From: Lenzites betulinus
Taxonomy: Eukaryota; Basidiomycota; Agaricomycetes; Polyporales; Polyporaceae
Direction: 5' to 3'
DNA: 64,000 nt
NCBI GenBank assembly: GCA_022264855.1
Contig: JABYQU010000004.1
Location: 806,001 to 870,000 of the forward strand
The notes beneath the pieces are model-generated. The model was not told where the DNA came from and ran no database searches. It was given only the letters and a program-made list of their open reading frames with translations. Positions within the stretch are counted from its first letter, which is position 1, and every line of letters starts with the position of its first letter. This document shows positions 30,781-42,462 of the stretch, piece by piece. The translations under genes were made by a program, and so were the position numbers.

Positions 30781-32391
30781 ATGGTCTCGGAAGAAGAATG
30801 GAGCGTGTCTGGGGATGACTCGGATTTCTACGAGAGTTCCCGCCGTACGGTGAGTTCAATCTACAATCATCTCTTCTGCATGAGTTAAGAGTTTTGTATG
30901 TCGTAGACAAGACCTGCAAAACGCAGAAAACTCAATGAACGAGGGCGTGCTAAACCTAAAAAAGCCGGAATAAAGGCCGAGGCATCCGAGGCGCGCATGC
31001 AGCCGTTCTCACTCGACCCTGTGCTTGAGGCACTGCGCCAGCAGAGTACTATGGATTGGGAAGATGACAGAGACTCCCGCGACTCTTTCGAGACTATCAT
31101 TGAGCCTCTCCTTCCGGAGTATGAAGAAAGCGAGAGAACATTCCTGCAATCGAAGGGACGTTTAGACGAGATGGTATGCTCACACGACTAATTCCCGCTG
31201 TTCAAAACTCAATGGATCTAGTCTACAGTCCTATACCCTCTCTCTAGGGATGAGGCTCGTAAAATCCGCGATGGCGTTAAATCAGACACGCAGCCCTCTA
31301 CTATGATTGCGCTGCTGTCTGCTAAGAGCCGAATGCAACCAGTACGCTCTCGTTTTATCACACAGTTTTACATGCACGGTGCCTGATACTCATACGCGGC
31401 AGAACATCCTCCGAAAACTTCTACTCAATCGGATTCCGTCCTACGAACAACAGGGGACGCTTACGCCCCTTCCGACACTGCGCGCAGAATCCAGCGTCAA
31501 CCCGCAGATTCTCGATGCGTTATATGGCATCCAAACGACCCCATATAATAGCTCTTTCCTCTCCCGCTTGCAGGGAAAGATAGGTCACGATCATGACGGT
31601 GCCATTGCCGTCGATTGGGAGACTCGCACGCCGTGGATGAACCTCATGTGCGATATAAGGGAACACTATTCGTTAGCTCAGTAAGTCATTCTTTGTCAGA
31701 AAATATATCTATCAGTGTTAACGTATTCCCTTCTCTCACTTATCAGCCCCGACCGTGAACAACCTGTGGAGGTTGACGCCCCTATAACGTATGGCTGCCT
31801 TCAAGCCTGCCATCTGCCCCAAGTTCACGATCTGCTTGCTCGAGTCTTTTGGGAAGGCGTAAACGGTCAGTCACCGCGGATATACCTCCATATCCACAAG
31901 TGCTGAAACGGATGCAGTGCGCGATTCCCTGGACTATTCTCCGGAGAAATGCACCGTGGTGGCCACGTACAAGAAGCTCGTCGTGGGTGCCGCATTCCTC
32001 AGCTCTCCCCAAGAGACGTACATCACGTATCTTGTGGTACGTGCCGGGTGGGATAACTCCCAAATCGCATCGTCAGTTATTTTCCCGACTGTCGCTCGGG
32101 GGCGGTTGAACACGCCATAATTTGTTACTCTACTATAGATCTATGCTCTATCACCTCATCATTCGCAATCCGAACAAGGACATTACGCTACATGTCTCGA
32201 TCAACAACCCCGCCATGGTCAGCATCGCATCCCCCCGGCCCGTCCGCTAAACTGACGCGTGGTTTTCGCAGCTCCTGTACAACCGCTTCGGCTTCAAGGC
32301 CGAGGAGTTCATCGTGGGCTTTTACGAGGACTATCTCGACCCGAACTCGCCCCAGTCTAAGAACGCATTCCGGCTGCGTCTCCGACGGTAG
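30781..32391 (+). CDS. GNAT acetyltransferase, KAT14 (CSRP2BP)-like
   Basis: The N-terminus is acidic then basic (MVSEEEWSVSGDDSDFYESS, TRPAKRRKLNERGR, a likely nuclear signal). A middle region follows (NILRKLLLNRIPSYEQQGTL, TPYNSSFLSRLQGKIGHDHD). The C-terminal GNAT domain has CHLPQVHDLLARVFWEGV, KLVVGAAFLSS, TYITYLVVRAGWDNSQIASS (acetyl-CoA loop region), MLYHLIIRNPNKDITLHVSI and NNPAMLLYNRFGFKAEEFIV, ending KNAFRLRLRR. The last 90 residues closely follow animal KAT14, a subunit of the ATAC histone acetyltransferase complex. About eight exons; checked joins include 31680/31747, 31865/31917, 32071/32139 and 32217/32272. It meets the sirtuin gene tail to tail with 62 bp between stop codons. 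The acetylated substrate (histone or other protein) is inferred from the family. Confidence 0.88.
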
Positions 32392-32453
32392 CTGTGCGCG
32401 GAATTTCATCCAGCATAACGCGCGCCTTGTTCATCCTCGAGCGTCGTCCTGCG

Positions 32454-35407
32454 CTAGTCGGTCCGGGGTTTCTTTATCTGCCGCTCGCTGGCCGCCGACT
32501 CCGCAGAGGCTCCACCGTCGGGTTCCACGGTCGACTGCAAGGACCGCCGCTCGACGTCCTCGACCCACTTGCCGCCCTCTGCACCCTCGAACAGCCAGAC
32601 ATGACTGCATAATATTGTCAGCCGATCCGCTCATCCCGACATCACACTGGAATCTAGCGAACCTGTTCCCGACCCGCCGCGGCTCGCGCTCGAACTCGGC
32701 GGATCGCCGCTTCTTCAGGTTAGGCTTCGGGGCGTCCAGATTGCGCGCGCCTCCCTGAGCGGGCACCTCTGGAAGATCCCAGCCGAGCCTGCCGCAGAGA
32801 TGGAGGACGATGTCGTCCGCGTCGCCGAGCAACACGACCTGGGATGCGAAGCGGTCGGTCAGTGCGTGGTGCCTCGATGTCATCGGGTTGGGACGGGCAA
32901 CTCACGTCGGGGTTGATGTGCTTCACAGGTGTCTTGTTGATCAGGATCTGCGGTGCCATGTCGTCAGCCGGGGAAAAGGTCGCCGTGGACATGAGACGGT
33001 GTCGGTAGCAGTACGTACCTGTGGCACCGAATGTGGTAGATGCGCTGGCAACGACGGTGGTCAGTACCCGGGCCCGGTGCGCGCGCGCGTGCGGGTGGCA
33101 AGGGCAAGCTTACAGATCGTTTCGGATACGGGCGACACCTTCAGCGACGTGCCGATGATGATGAGCAGGTCCACTTCGTTCCGGTCGCTCATCAGCGAGC
33201 GCTCGAACACGTCGTCCAGGTTCTCTCCGAAGAAAGTTATGTCCGGCTAGGTACAAACGCGGCCGGACGGGCGGACGCGGTCAGCCCTGGCGCACGCACG
33301 CGTGTGAGCGGCGCACCTTCATGATTCCCGGTGGATACACGGGCGGGTCGGGTTCGTCGGACTGGTCGCTGTCCCAGCCCTCCTTCCGCCGCTTGCCCTT
33401 CTTCTTGCCCGCCTTCGCCGGGAGCGCGGGCGGGAGCGCAGCACTGCACGCCTTGCAAAGCGGCACACGCTGGCTCATGATGTCGTCCGCGATTTCCGAG
33501 CCGGGCACGCGGAGCTTGCACTGGATGCAGGACGCGGTGGCGAAGGAGCCGTGGCACTGCACGACGCGCTGCACGCCGGCGAGCGTCTCGAGCGTATCTA
33601 TGTTTTGTGTGTAGTTCTGCGGCGCCGACGGGTCGGTTCTGTGGGCGTCTGGGGGCGCAAAGGAGTGTATTGGGCTGTACTTACTCGTAGGAGCTACATG
33701 ACGGCGGCAATTACAGCGCGGGCTATGTATGGTGCGGGCTGGAGGCTTACCTTTCCCTTGTCTTCTATGAGCTTGATGAAACGATGACAAGGCGAGGGTA
33801 TAAAGTTTGAGGGGTATATTTTGCTATGGGAACGATGAGCGTGCGCTCCGCGCGGCGGGTAACTTGACGCACCTAGCAAACGAGCTGCGCGCGTAGGTAT
33901 CGTCAGCATACACACTCAGAAGAACGCATCGTGAACTGGAGCTGACTAGAACACTGCGCACGCAGACAACAAGGTTAGCGCGCTGGACGTTCTCGACGTT
34001 CTCGACGGACGTGCGCCTAGGTAGACACTCACCCGCAGGGTTCTCCCGGAAGTATTGTATGTCGAACCTGAGCAGCGTGATCAGCGAACATTCGAACGCG
34101 CGCGTGCGCCAGACAGCGTGACAGACATCTGTTGTGGATCATCCAGGTCGTACTCGCCGTTCTCCTGCAGCGACGCGTAGAGCCCGTTCCGGGAACGGAA
34201 GTCGGGGATCCCACACGAGACGCCTGTGCGTGTGCGGTCAGCGCCACAGCGTCGACGGACGCCCGACGCGGCGAAGAAGGGCGGGGGAGTGATGCAGAGA
34301 ACTGACTGATTCCGGCGCCGGTGAGGATCAGGATGCGGCGCGAGCCCTCTATCAGGCGCACGACGTCGTCGATCGTGTTGTACGTCAGCAGCCGCTCGCG
34401 CGACTCAAGCCTGTGCGTGTGCGTGTGTGTCAGTGCGGGCGTTCGTGTGCGCGTGCGTGCGCGGGGCTCGAGAAGCCCGGCGCGCGTGGGGGCGCATGTG
34501 GGTGAAGGAACCGGCACGGACGTACTCGCGGGAGAGCGCTACACGGAGCAGGAACATCAGTGTCCGCTGCTGTTTGGCGCGGAGCTCGGGACACTGTTGC
34601 ATCACGTCCGGTCAGAGCGCAGGCGGGCGGCGGCGAGGACACAGGCGGACGGGACTCACGAGGCACACATTGAACGCGTACAGCAACCGCGGGATTGGCA
34701 CAGCGCGCCGCACAACGTACTCGGTGATGAACGCCGCCATCCCTGCAAGGTGTGAGCGCACAACACATTACAGACGAATGCGGGCATTACCCTGCTCCTT
34801 GAGCAGCGCCATCATCTCCTTGACCTCCGACTTCGTCCACGCGGTCTGCGCTGTAACGGGTGTCAGCATGCGGGCGAAGGGCGCGAGCCGTCCAGCCACA
34901 CGACACGCAAGCCACAGTCGCGCAGGCGGCGCGCGAGACTGACGCGTGCCACCATCCAGCCGTCCACTTTGCATTGGACTTGCCTTCTTCGAGGTACGCC
35001 GCCCATTCGTCTCCGACCTCGACGTCCTCCTCCTCGGACCCACCGTCCTCGTCCCGGCCCGGCTCGCCCAGGGCGCTTGCTTGTCCGCGTCCCCGGTCCT
35101 GCGCGCCCGCGTCTTCCATGTGCCCGTCCGCCTCGCCTTCTTCCTCTTCCACATCGACGTCCCCGTCCTCTCCTCCGCCGGGCTCGTCCGCCGGGAGGCC
35201 GTCCACGAGGTCCTCAATCACCTCCGGGTCCACGTCGACCACCTCGGCTGCCTCCAGGAACGCGCGCAGCTGTGCGGCGTACAGCAGCATTCCGTTCCTC
35301 CCGCCGCTACCACGGCTCCCGCCCGCGGCGCCTCGCCGACGCGGCGGATCTCCTGCCGCAGAGTCGCGCGAGGGCGGCGTCGGTGGCGTGGGCGGTGCAG
35401 ATTGCAT
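32454..35407 (-). CDS. sir2: NAD-dependent protein deacetylase, Sir2/SIRT1 type
   Basis: Class I sirtuin, expected to deacetylate histones and other nuclear proteins in silencing. The long N-terminus is Pro-rich then acidic ([40 protein letters not shown]). The core has [30 protein letters not shown] / [20 protein letters not shown] (NAD-binding GAG and Arg), [38 protein letters not shown] (catalytic His), the zinc pairs CIQC and [56 protein letters not shown] and [21 protein letters not shown] basic insert follows the second zinc pair. The last intron leads to [20 protein letters not shown] and the end KKPRTD. About ten exons; introns near 34.4 kb carry GT-repeat stretches. Confidence 0.93.
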
Positions 35408-35949
35408 GTGCCGTTGTCCTTTGGCTTCAGTCTTGTGGCCGGCTTGCGCGATAAGATGGAACCTGCTCTGCGGGGATGATGATGGTTCTTGACAGGATGC
35501 TGCTCAAGCGCTCGCTAGCAAAGCTTGTGGTCACGGGGTAACTGTACAAGCCCTAACCTTACTGTAAGGTTCGCTGAGACCCAAGTTGGAAGTTCCAAAA
35601 CTTCAAGTTCGATTTGTTGGTAGACATCTCCGTCGATAGAGCGTTGTTCGAGGTCTGCAGTGAGGACTTCACTACTATGGTTATGATAAGACAGGACGAT
35701 TGCAGGAAATACGGTACATTTAAAGATTCACACGATGGGGGACAACGGTTGCGGAACACGGTAACAACACGGAGGACGTACAGGTGGCAGGTTTCCGATA
35801 ACAAACGACAACAGACAACATGCGAGACCGAAAGCCAAGAGCCAGAAAGTTCGTTCGACAGCGAGGGGATACCAGAACAAAGAAACACAAGACACCAAGG
35901 GAAAAAACGTCAAAGGTGCTCACGAGAACACCCGACATTGCTCGTAGGT
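35408..35949. other. Intergenic, sirtuin promoter and downstream flank of KEN-box gene
   Basis: No coding signal. AT-richer than its surroundings around 35600-35800. Confidence 0.4.
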
Positions 35950-37988
35950 TCAGTCTACGACGTCGCCGTCCTTTAGAAGCAGTTCGTCGTCCGCTTCATC
36001 TCCGTCCACGCGCAGCGGCTCTTCCGTGGTCCGCATCTTGATCGTCGGCCAGCCCTCGTGCTTGCGCCTCCCGCTGCCCGAGCTCGTAGCTTGCATGACA
36101 GTGCCCGAACGCGCGCGTCGCGGCGGAACGCGCTGCGCACTAGCGAGGCTGGAGCCAGAGCTTCCGTCGAAGGACGCTGACGCGGGCATCTTCGCAAAGT
36201 CCGACGCGCGGATGGTGTCGCCGCGCTTGCGTGTAACGCGGCCGCCCTTCGACGGTGGCTCGGGACCCTGTGGGTCTGCGTCTGGGAACGCGACGCCCGA
36301 ATCGTCTGCGCCGGCGAAAGGACCCCACTTTTCGTCTTCTGTTAATTTAATTGAGTGAGCGGGTGTTTTTGTTCCTTCCGAGGCCTACGCGGCCGCTCGG
36401 AGGGTACGATTCTGCGGTTGGAAAAAAATCGCTCACCATCCAGGCCAAGAATCGAGAAGAGATCCAGGAGCTCGTCGCCGTCCGCAGCGGAGGTGGGCGG
36501 AGCGCTGCGAGTATTGAAACCAGCAGATAGCGGAAGAACAGGAGGTCCGCCATTTCCGACAGGGGCACCCAGTTTAGCTTTAGATGAGCCAAGCCGAGCA
36601 AACGTCATAGAGGTTTCATACGCAGCCCCATGAGCGAGTCCAACAGGAGAACTGTGCAGAGAAAAGGCCGGCGCGAGATCAGAGTTTACCTCAGAAAGAC
36701 TGAGCTCCGGCGAGCGGGAACCTTCGGAAGCAGGGGGCCGGGGAAAACGCTCTGTCCCAGACATGAGGGAAGAAAAATCAAGCGAAGACGAGAACAAGCT
36801 GTCGCTCGGGAGATGCACGATGGTCCGACGTCGGCGTCGCGGTGGGTTGGCGCGGCTGGCACGAGGTACCGACGGGGAACCAGCGCGACTGCTATCGGTC
36901 ATGTCGACATCGCTGTCGTATTGTAGGCTGCGCACGGGCAGGGGCGGGTCGGCATCGATTTGAGGCATGAGGCCTTGTGCCCATGCGTCGACTGTGGCGC
37001 TACGATTTCTGCGCGGAGGCGTAGAGGCATGAATTGGGGCGTCCCGGAGAAAAGATGAGTGGTCCAACTGCAGATCCATGATGTGAAGGTTTTCTCCTTC
37101 CATGTCAGAGTCGGCCGCTGTCGGGGACCGGGAGAGCGCCTTCGGAGGTATGAGCCATGCCTCCGACGAGATATGGTCTAGGGCAGGCTTTAAATTCGGA
37201 ATTGAACTGGTACGATGGTGAACGGGGACTGCCGATTTGTCGAGGGTGTCGGCGTGGTTGGCCAATGAACCGACTGAATGAAGCCGGGAGTCGGCGTTGA
37301 AACGCGCGTTATGCGAGGAGACATTGCAGTCCACCGATTTTTCTCTCAAGGCTCCGGACAGGGCATGGGTCCGAGTTTTGGCGTGTCGACCTGATCGTTT
37401 TCGCGAGGTGATTTTAGGAGAAGCAGTACGAGAAGCCGGCCGACTGTTGAACGGAGACGCCAAAGGACGCGAACCACGTTGACCAGCATTTTCCTTGAAG
37501 TTACGCGAGCTCGTACGCGACAAGATTCGTTTTGCCACAGGGAGCGGGGATGGCTGGTCAAGTAAAACGGACGGACGCGTAGTCGAAGAAAGAACCATGC
37601 AGTGATCAGAGGGCATCGCCTGGAGCGGAGTTGACACCTGAAGACTAGTTTGGGAGAAGTGGTCCAGCATATAGTCATCCAACATCGGAGCGTCGCCGAG
37701 AGTGAGCTGAGAGCTTTCTGCTAGAAGAGCCTTGGAGCGCTTCGAGGGATTCTTATCTTTACCGTCTGTGTCTTGTGCGGCGCTTGTGGCACCATCCGAG
37801 ATACTGGAGTGCACAGCAAGACGCGCGCGTTTGTTCATCCTTTGAGCCATGAGCGCGAAGCTCACGTCCTCGGCGTCCGGGCTGAGCGGGCGAATGGGAG
37901 AGGAGAGTAAGACATCGTGGCTGACGCGCCCAGACCTTGCCCGACGGCGTGAGTACGTCGTGAGCGGCCTGGAGGACGGAGGCGCCAT
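35950..37988 (-). CDS. Hypothetical nuclear protein with KEN box
   Basis: Two exons: a long one from 37988 to about 36443, and, after an intron that begins gtgagc and ends attaacag, a short one (DEDEKWGPFAGADDSGVAFP to KDGDVVD). About 640 aa. The start MAPPSSRPLTTYSRRRARSG is preferred over an upstream in-frame Met at 38177, because the stretch between looks like leader sequence. Composition is Ser/Pro/Arg-rich and mostly disordered, with many SP/TP sites (SSPIRPLSPDAED, RTASPK, RSPTAAD). Basic patches (SKRSKALLA, NPPRRRRRTIVHLP) suggest nuclear location. It contains KEN (SRNFKENAGQRG) next to RxxL-like text, possible APC/C degrons. No enzyme domain recognised. Divergent from the next gene (268 bp between ATGs). 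Confidence 0.7.
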
Positions 37989-38255
37989 GTCGTGGGACGA
38001 TGGGCAGAGGATGATGGCCGTCGAGTGGAGAGATGAGGAGGCCGGCGGTGTCGATGACGACGCGGGGCCAAACACGCGCAAATACACTACACGTCTGCAG
38101 GCGCCTGCGGGGAACTGAACCTGGACAGCGTACTCGCCCTTCGCCACGACCACAACCTGTCTCTCCTTCCCCTGCATGTCCCTCGCTCTCTAACGCAGTC
38201 CGCTCTACACGCGCGCATATAGTCTGCCTGGTGCACCGCTCTCCTTCCGCCCGCC

Positions 38256-41200
38256 ATGGTCGTCACACGACGCACCCCCGCCCCGCCGCTCCCCGCCTCC
38301 CGCACACACTCCACCCAGCCCATCCCGCGTATCGCGAAGAAGGTCCAGCCAGACGCGCACAGCGCACCCGACAAGCCCAGCCCGCTGGGCAATGGAAGCT
38401 CCGCCGATTCCGCCGCTAAGTCGGCCGCTGGGGATGTGGACAAAGCGGTAAGTGTCCCACCAAACGCCGTCCTGCTCAGTTTCCTTTGCGGTACGCGCAG
38501 AGCCGCGCATCCTCGCTTGTACGCGGGACCCGTGTCTCTGTCTGCACCCGATAGCGCTACCTGTGTCAGAACGCCGCTGGCCCAACCTTCATCCTGGCAG
38601 TGGCTATAGTCGCGCAGTATGCCCCATGATGATGGCGGAGGAGCGGTATCGTCGCTGCTCGCCTTCCCGTGTTCGCATTCCGGGCGCCCCAGGAAGAAGT
38701 GTGCCGACGAGTAATGTATCAAATCCATTCATACTCGCATCCGCAGCTATTTCCAGTAGCACGAGAGTTGCGCATATGTGGGTATAGACTCGCACGGTCC
38801 AGGAACTGTGCCACTAGGGCGCGCTGAGACGCAGTGACACCGACCCATCTTGCGGATCCCTTATGAAACACATACCTCTGTATGTTTCTCCGACCGACAC
38901 GGCTGCTTACGGCGTGTGTCTAACATCTTCCCGACTTGTACTTTGCTGAACATCTTTTGCCCATGAGGAATCGTGAAATTTCCTTGATTTGATTGCTAAT
39001 CCATGGCCCATAGACAAACGCTTCGCCCAAATCCGTGAAACTGAAAGGAAAGCCAAAGTCGAAGAAAGGCGGCAAGGTGATATTTTTCAGCGACTTATTC
39101 TCTGCGCCGGTCGCTGATTGCGTTTCGCAGAAGAAATCCGGTAAATCCACCGGATTCGTCGAGCTCCTGTTCAGAGGCCTGCTCCTGTGGTTTACAATCT
39201 ATACGCTCTCCGTCTGCCCGGAAGATGAACACCTGAAGTCGCCGGTCTGCCGTTACCTTGCCGAATACCGCCGTCTAGTCATCGATCCCTACATCATCCC
39301 CTCAATCCAGCATGCGCTTGCACATCCATCTGTGGCGCCCTATGTCGAGAAAGCCACTCCGTATGCTGACCGTGCTATTCGCACTGCCAAGCCTATCGCC
39401 GCACGAGCGCAAAAGGAATTCAACGCACATGTAGTTCCTCAGTGGAACAAGCGAGTGGTCCCACTGTATAATCAGTATGCGGTACCCCAGCTCGCCAAGC
39501 TCGACGCGCAAACAGCTCCCTACCGATCCCGTATCGAGCAGGAATACGAACGACTTCTGGAACCATATGTTGTCCCCGCCGTCGCTACGCTGAATCAGTG
39601 GCAACACAAAGCGTGCCCCTATGTTGTTCTTGCCGCTCAGAAGACGTACGACGGGTACGAACGCGCTCGGCCATATGCACGCCCCGTGTGGGAGAAGATC
39701 AAGGTCGTATTCGGTCAACTGCTAGCCTTCCTCGTCGAGCAACGCAGGCAATTTGTCGACCCGCATGTTCAAAAAATCTGGGAGCATGTGAAGGAGCTGA
39801 GTAGCGGGAAACCTCAGTCGCCATCCGCATCCAAAGTATACAGCTCGGCGTCCTCGCAACTCACCAAGGCCTCGTCTCACGTGTCGAAGGCTTCCGCGAA
39901 AATCTCCTCGACCGTATCCGCCGTCGCCTCGTCAGCTGTCTCCCATGTTGGTGAGACTGTCGAGACCGTCAAATCGTCAGCATCTGCGGCTACCGAGAAG
40001 TTGTCGTCGGAGGTGTCTACCACATCGAGCGCGCTCAGTTCCACCGCCTCCGTGATTTCTGCCGCTGCCTCGACGTCTTTGTCTTCGGCTGTATCAGCCG
40101 CAAGTGATGCCGTGGCCCCCTCCGCGTCTTCGCTCGCGTCTGTGGCTAGCGCCTCCTTGGCGGAGGCGGCCTCATCTGTCACCCAGGATGCACCTGCGTC
40201 GGCCTCCAGCCTGGCTGAAAGTGCTAGCGAAGCAGTCCGGGACACCGCATCTACACTGTCAACCGCAGCCACATCGGTCGCCGACGAGGCCGCGTCCTCC
40301 GCGTCTTCGGTCGCGTCTGTTGCCTCTTCCGCAATCGCGCAAGCTTCTGTCACGGTCACGGAGGTCCTCGCGTCTGTCGGAGACCTTTCGCCTTCGATCG
40401 CCAGCCCTGTCGCGGAGCCTATTGCAGAGCCTGATACCGAGCTTCTCGAAAAGCTGTCCGATCCGGACCTGGAGGCATTCAAGGCCGAACTCGGCCTTGA
40501 GGATGACTTCCTCGCCGACCCTGCACACGCGTCCGCAGCCGCTCCCGCTCCGGTGCAGACCCAGACCGAAGAGGAGAAGGAGGCTCTGCGCCGTGCCCAA
40601 TTGGAGAAGACCGCGCAGACCCGCGCGGACATCGACAGGCGGCATACGGAGTGGGAACGCCAGCTCGTCGAGCGTATCGCTGCTAACAAGAAGGCCCTCC
40701 GGAAGGCCCTTGTCGCCAGCCGGAAGGCCGCTGTCGCAGAGTTGAAGGAGCACCCCGTCATCCACAAGGAGATTGATGAACTTGTCGAGGACACTGAGAA
40801 GTTCCTGCGTGGCGCTGAGAAATACTTGGTCACCCTCCAGGCGGAGACCAGGGCGAAGGAGGACAAGAAGCTGATTTGGGACCGGGTGGTCTCCAAGGTC
40901 GAAGAGAAGTTCACCGCGCGTCTTCATCAGACCGAGGCGATCGTCAACGGCTGGTACAAAGAGGTTCTCAACAAAGAACTCACTGAGGTATGGTTCAATC
41001 ATGCAGCCTCCTCACGGCTTGATATGTGCTGACGCTCTGGCCAGGTTAAGACGGTGGTTGAGGAAATCAAGTCCATCGCAGAGAGAGGTCAGGCCGACAT
41101 TGGCATGGACTACGCCTACCTCGACGACGTGACTTACCTGGACTGGCAGCGCTACCACGACCTCCTGCGCAGTGAGTATTACCGCACTTTTACCTCATCA

Positions 41201-41742
41201 ACCCGCCGCTCATTATCGTGTTAGGGAGCGAGAACTTCACCACGGACGCCTACTCAATCCAAGACGGGTCGCACCCATCGCCCCCGATCAACCCAGTTTT
41301 GACAAGCCTTGCCGACCTCCAAAACGAGGTCGAGGACGTCGTGTCCGGCTTCGAGACCCGCCTCCGGCGGCTCACCCGCACGGGCGTCCGTGCATTTGGA
41401 GCTGCGCAGGACACATCTGATGACTCTGAGGCCCAGGAGCCCCCCGTATCCGGCGACGAGACGGTCTCCATCCTGCCCATCGAGGAGAGCGCGCTCCCAG
41501 AACACACGCAGTCACCCGCGGACGCGCGTCCACCCCCCGTGGTGATCGGCCGCGGAAAGGAAGAGGTCGAGGCGGCGCTGAACCGCATCGCGGATCTCGA
41601 GGGCGGGAAGACGTCCGCGCCCGGCGACGCGCAAAAGGGGGCCGATGCCGATGCGGTCGCGCAGGAGCTGGCGCACGAGATCGTAGGCGAGGACACGTCC
41701 GCGCCTCCGTCCGCACCGTTGCAATTGCATCAGGAGCTCTAG
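38256..41742 (+). CDS. Membrane-anchored Ala/Ser-rich coiled-coil protein, unknown
   Basis: Exons 38256-38447, 39014-39076, 39131-40987, 41045-41171 and 41225-41742 join in phase (about 918 aa). The start MVVTRRTPAPPLPASRTHST is followed by a Lys-rich stretch (KSVKLKGKPKSKKGGK) and one membrane helix (FVELLFRGLLLWFTIYTLSV). Repetitive helical units with YxxP spacing follow (VAPYVEKATPYADRAIRTAK, VVPLYNQYAVPQLAKLDAQT, YRSRIEQEYERLLEPYVVPA), then about 170 residues almost wholly Ala/Ser/Val, then a charged coiled coil (EEEKEALRRAQLEKTAQTRA, EWERQLVERIAANKKALRKA). The tail has TYLDWQRYHDLLRRSENFTT and an acidic end. It looks like a type II or tail-out structural protein of an internal membrane. 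Function unknown. Confidence 0.8.
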
Positions 41743-42462
41743 CCGGGCGCGGAGATGGGCTGGAAGTTGCCTTTCCACACCGGGGCGCGGCGGGCGCATC
41801 CGCCACGCCCGAGGAGCGAGGCTGATTGCGTGCGCGTCCGTTTAGCTCAGGCGGCCGCGATTGGAGGACGATCTCGTCCGTCGGCTGCGCCCCGAATGGG
41901 CGTAGTTGTTCCGTTATTTATTGGTGGGCGCGTGGTCTGGGCGACTTGCCTTGAATGTGTACACCCGCCGAACCCTGTCCAGCGAACCCCGCACCCTGTT
42001 TTGTTTTATGTTACCGATATGTTATAGTCTAGGATGTCGTTATTGAATACATGATATACCTCCTTTCCGTCCACAATAGATTGCGAGCCGCCGCGTGGAC
42101 GGTTGACGGCGTACATGCGAAGGGGGGCGGCCGCGGGGTGCGATGGTGGCTCAGCCGCAGAAGGTGAAGTAGATGCCACCACAAATATGCATTGGACGCA
42201 TGCAATGGAGAACCCTTTTTTACGTGCGAATAGGGTCGTGGCTCGTCTACCCGATATCCATCGGGTAGGTGGATTCACTTGTGGTCGGGGAGCAGGGAAA
42301 CGCGGCGCAACGCGTATCAGTTAGACAGGGAGTACAGGCGTAGGCACGGAGGAGTACACAGAAATGGAACTAGCGAGCCATGTTCGGAACGAGGGCGAGC
42401 ACTGTCATTGTCAAGCGAGAACGCGACACAACGCGCGCGCGCCGGGCAGGACCAGAACGGGC
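41743..42462. other. Intergenic between convergent genes
   Basis: Holds the 3' UTRs of the Ala/Ser-rich protein gene and of HP1. A possible polyadenylation region lies around 41995-42050 (attatt- and tgttatag-like AT-rich patch). No gene seen. Confidence 0.45.

Noticed and set aside
37989..38177. Upstream in-frame Met of the KEN-box gene
   Set aside because: The added 63 residues look like translated 5' leader and would occupy most of the 268-bp divergent promoter.
39877..41002. Long minus-strand frames antisense to the Ala/Ser-rich protein
   Set aside because: Explained by the repetitive GCN/TCN codons of the sense gene, whose exons join in phase.
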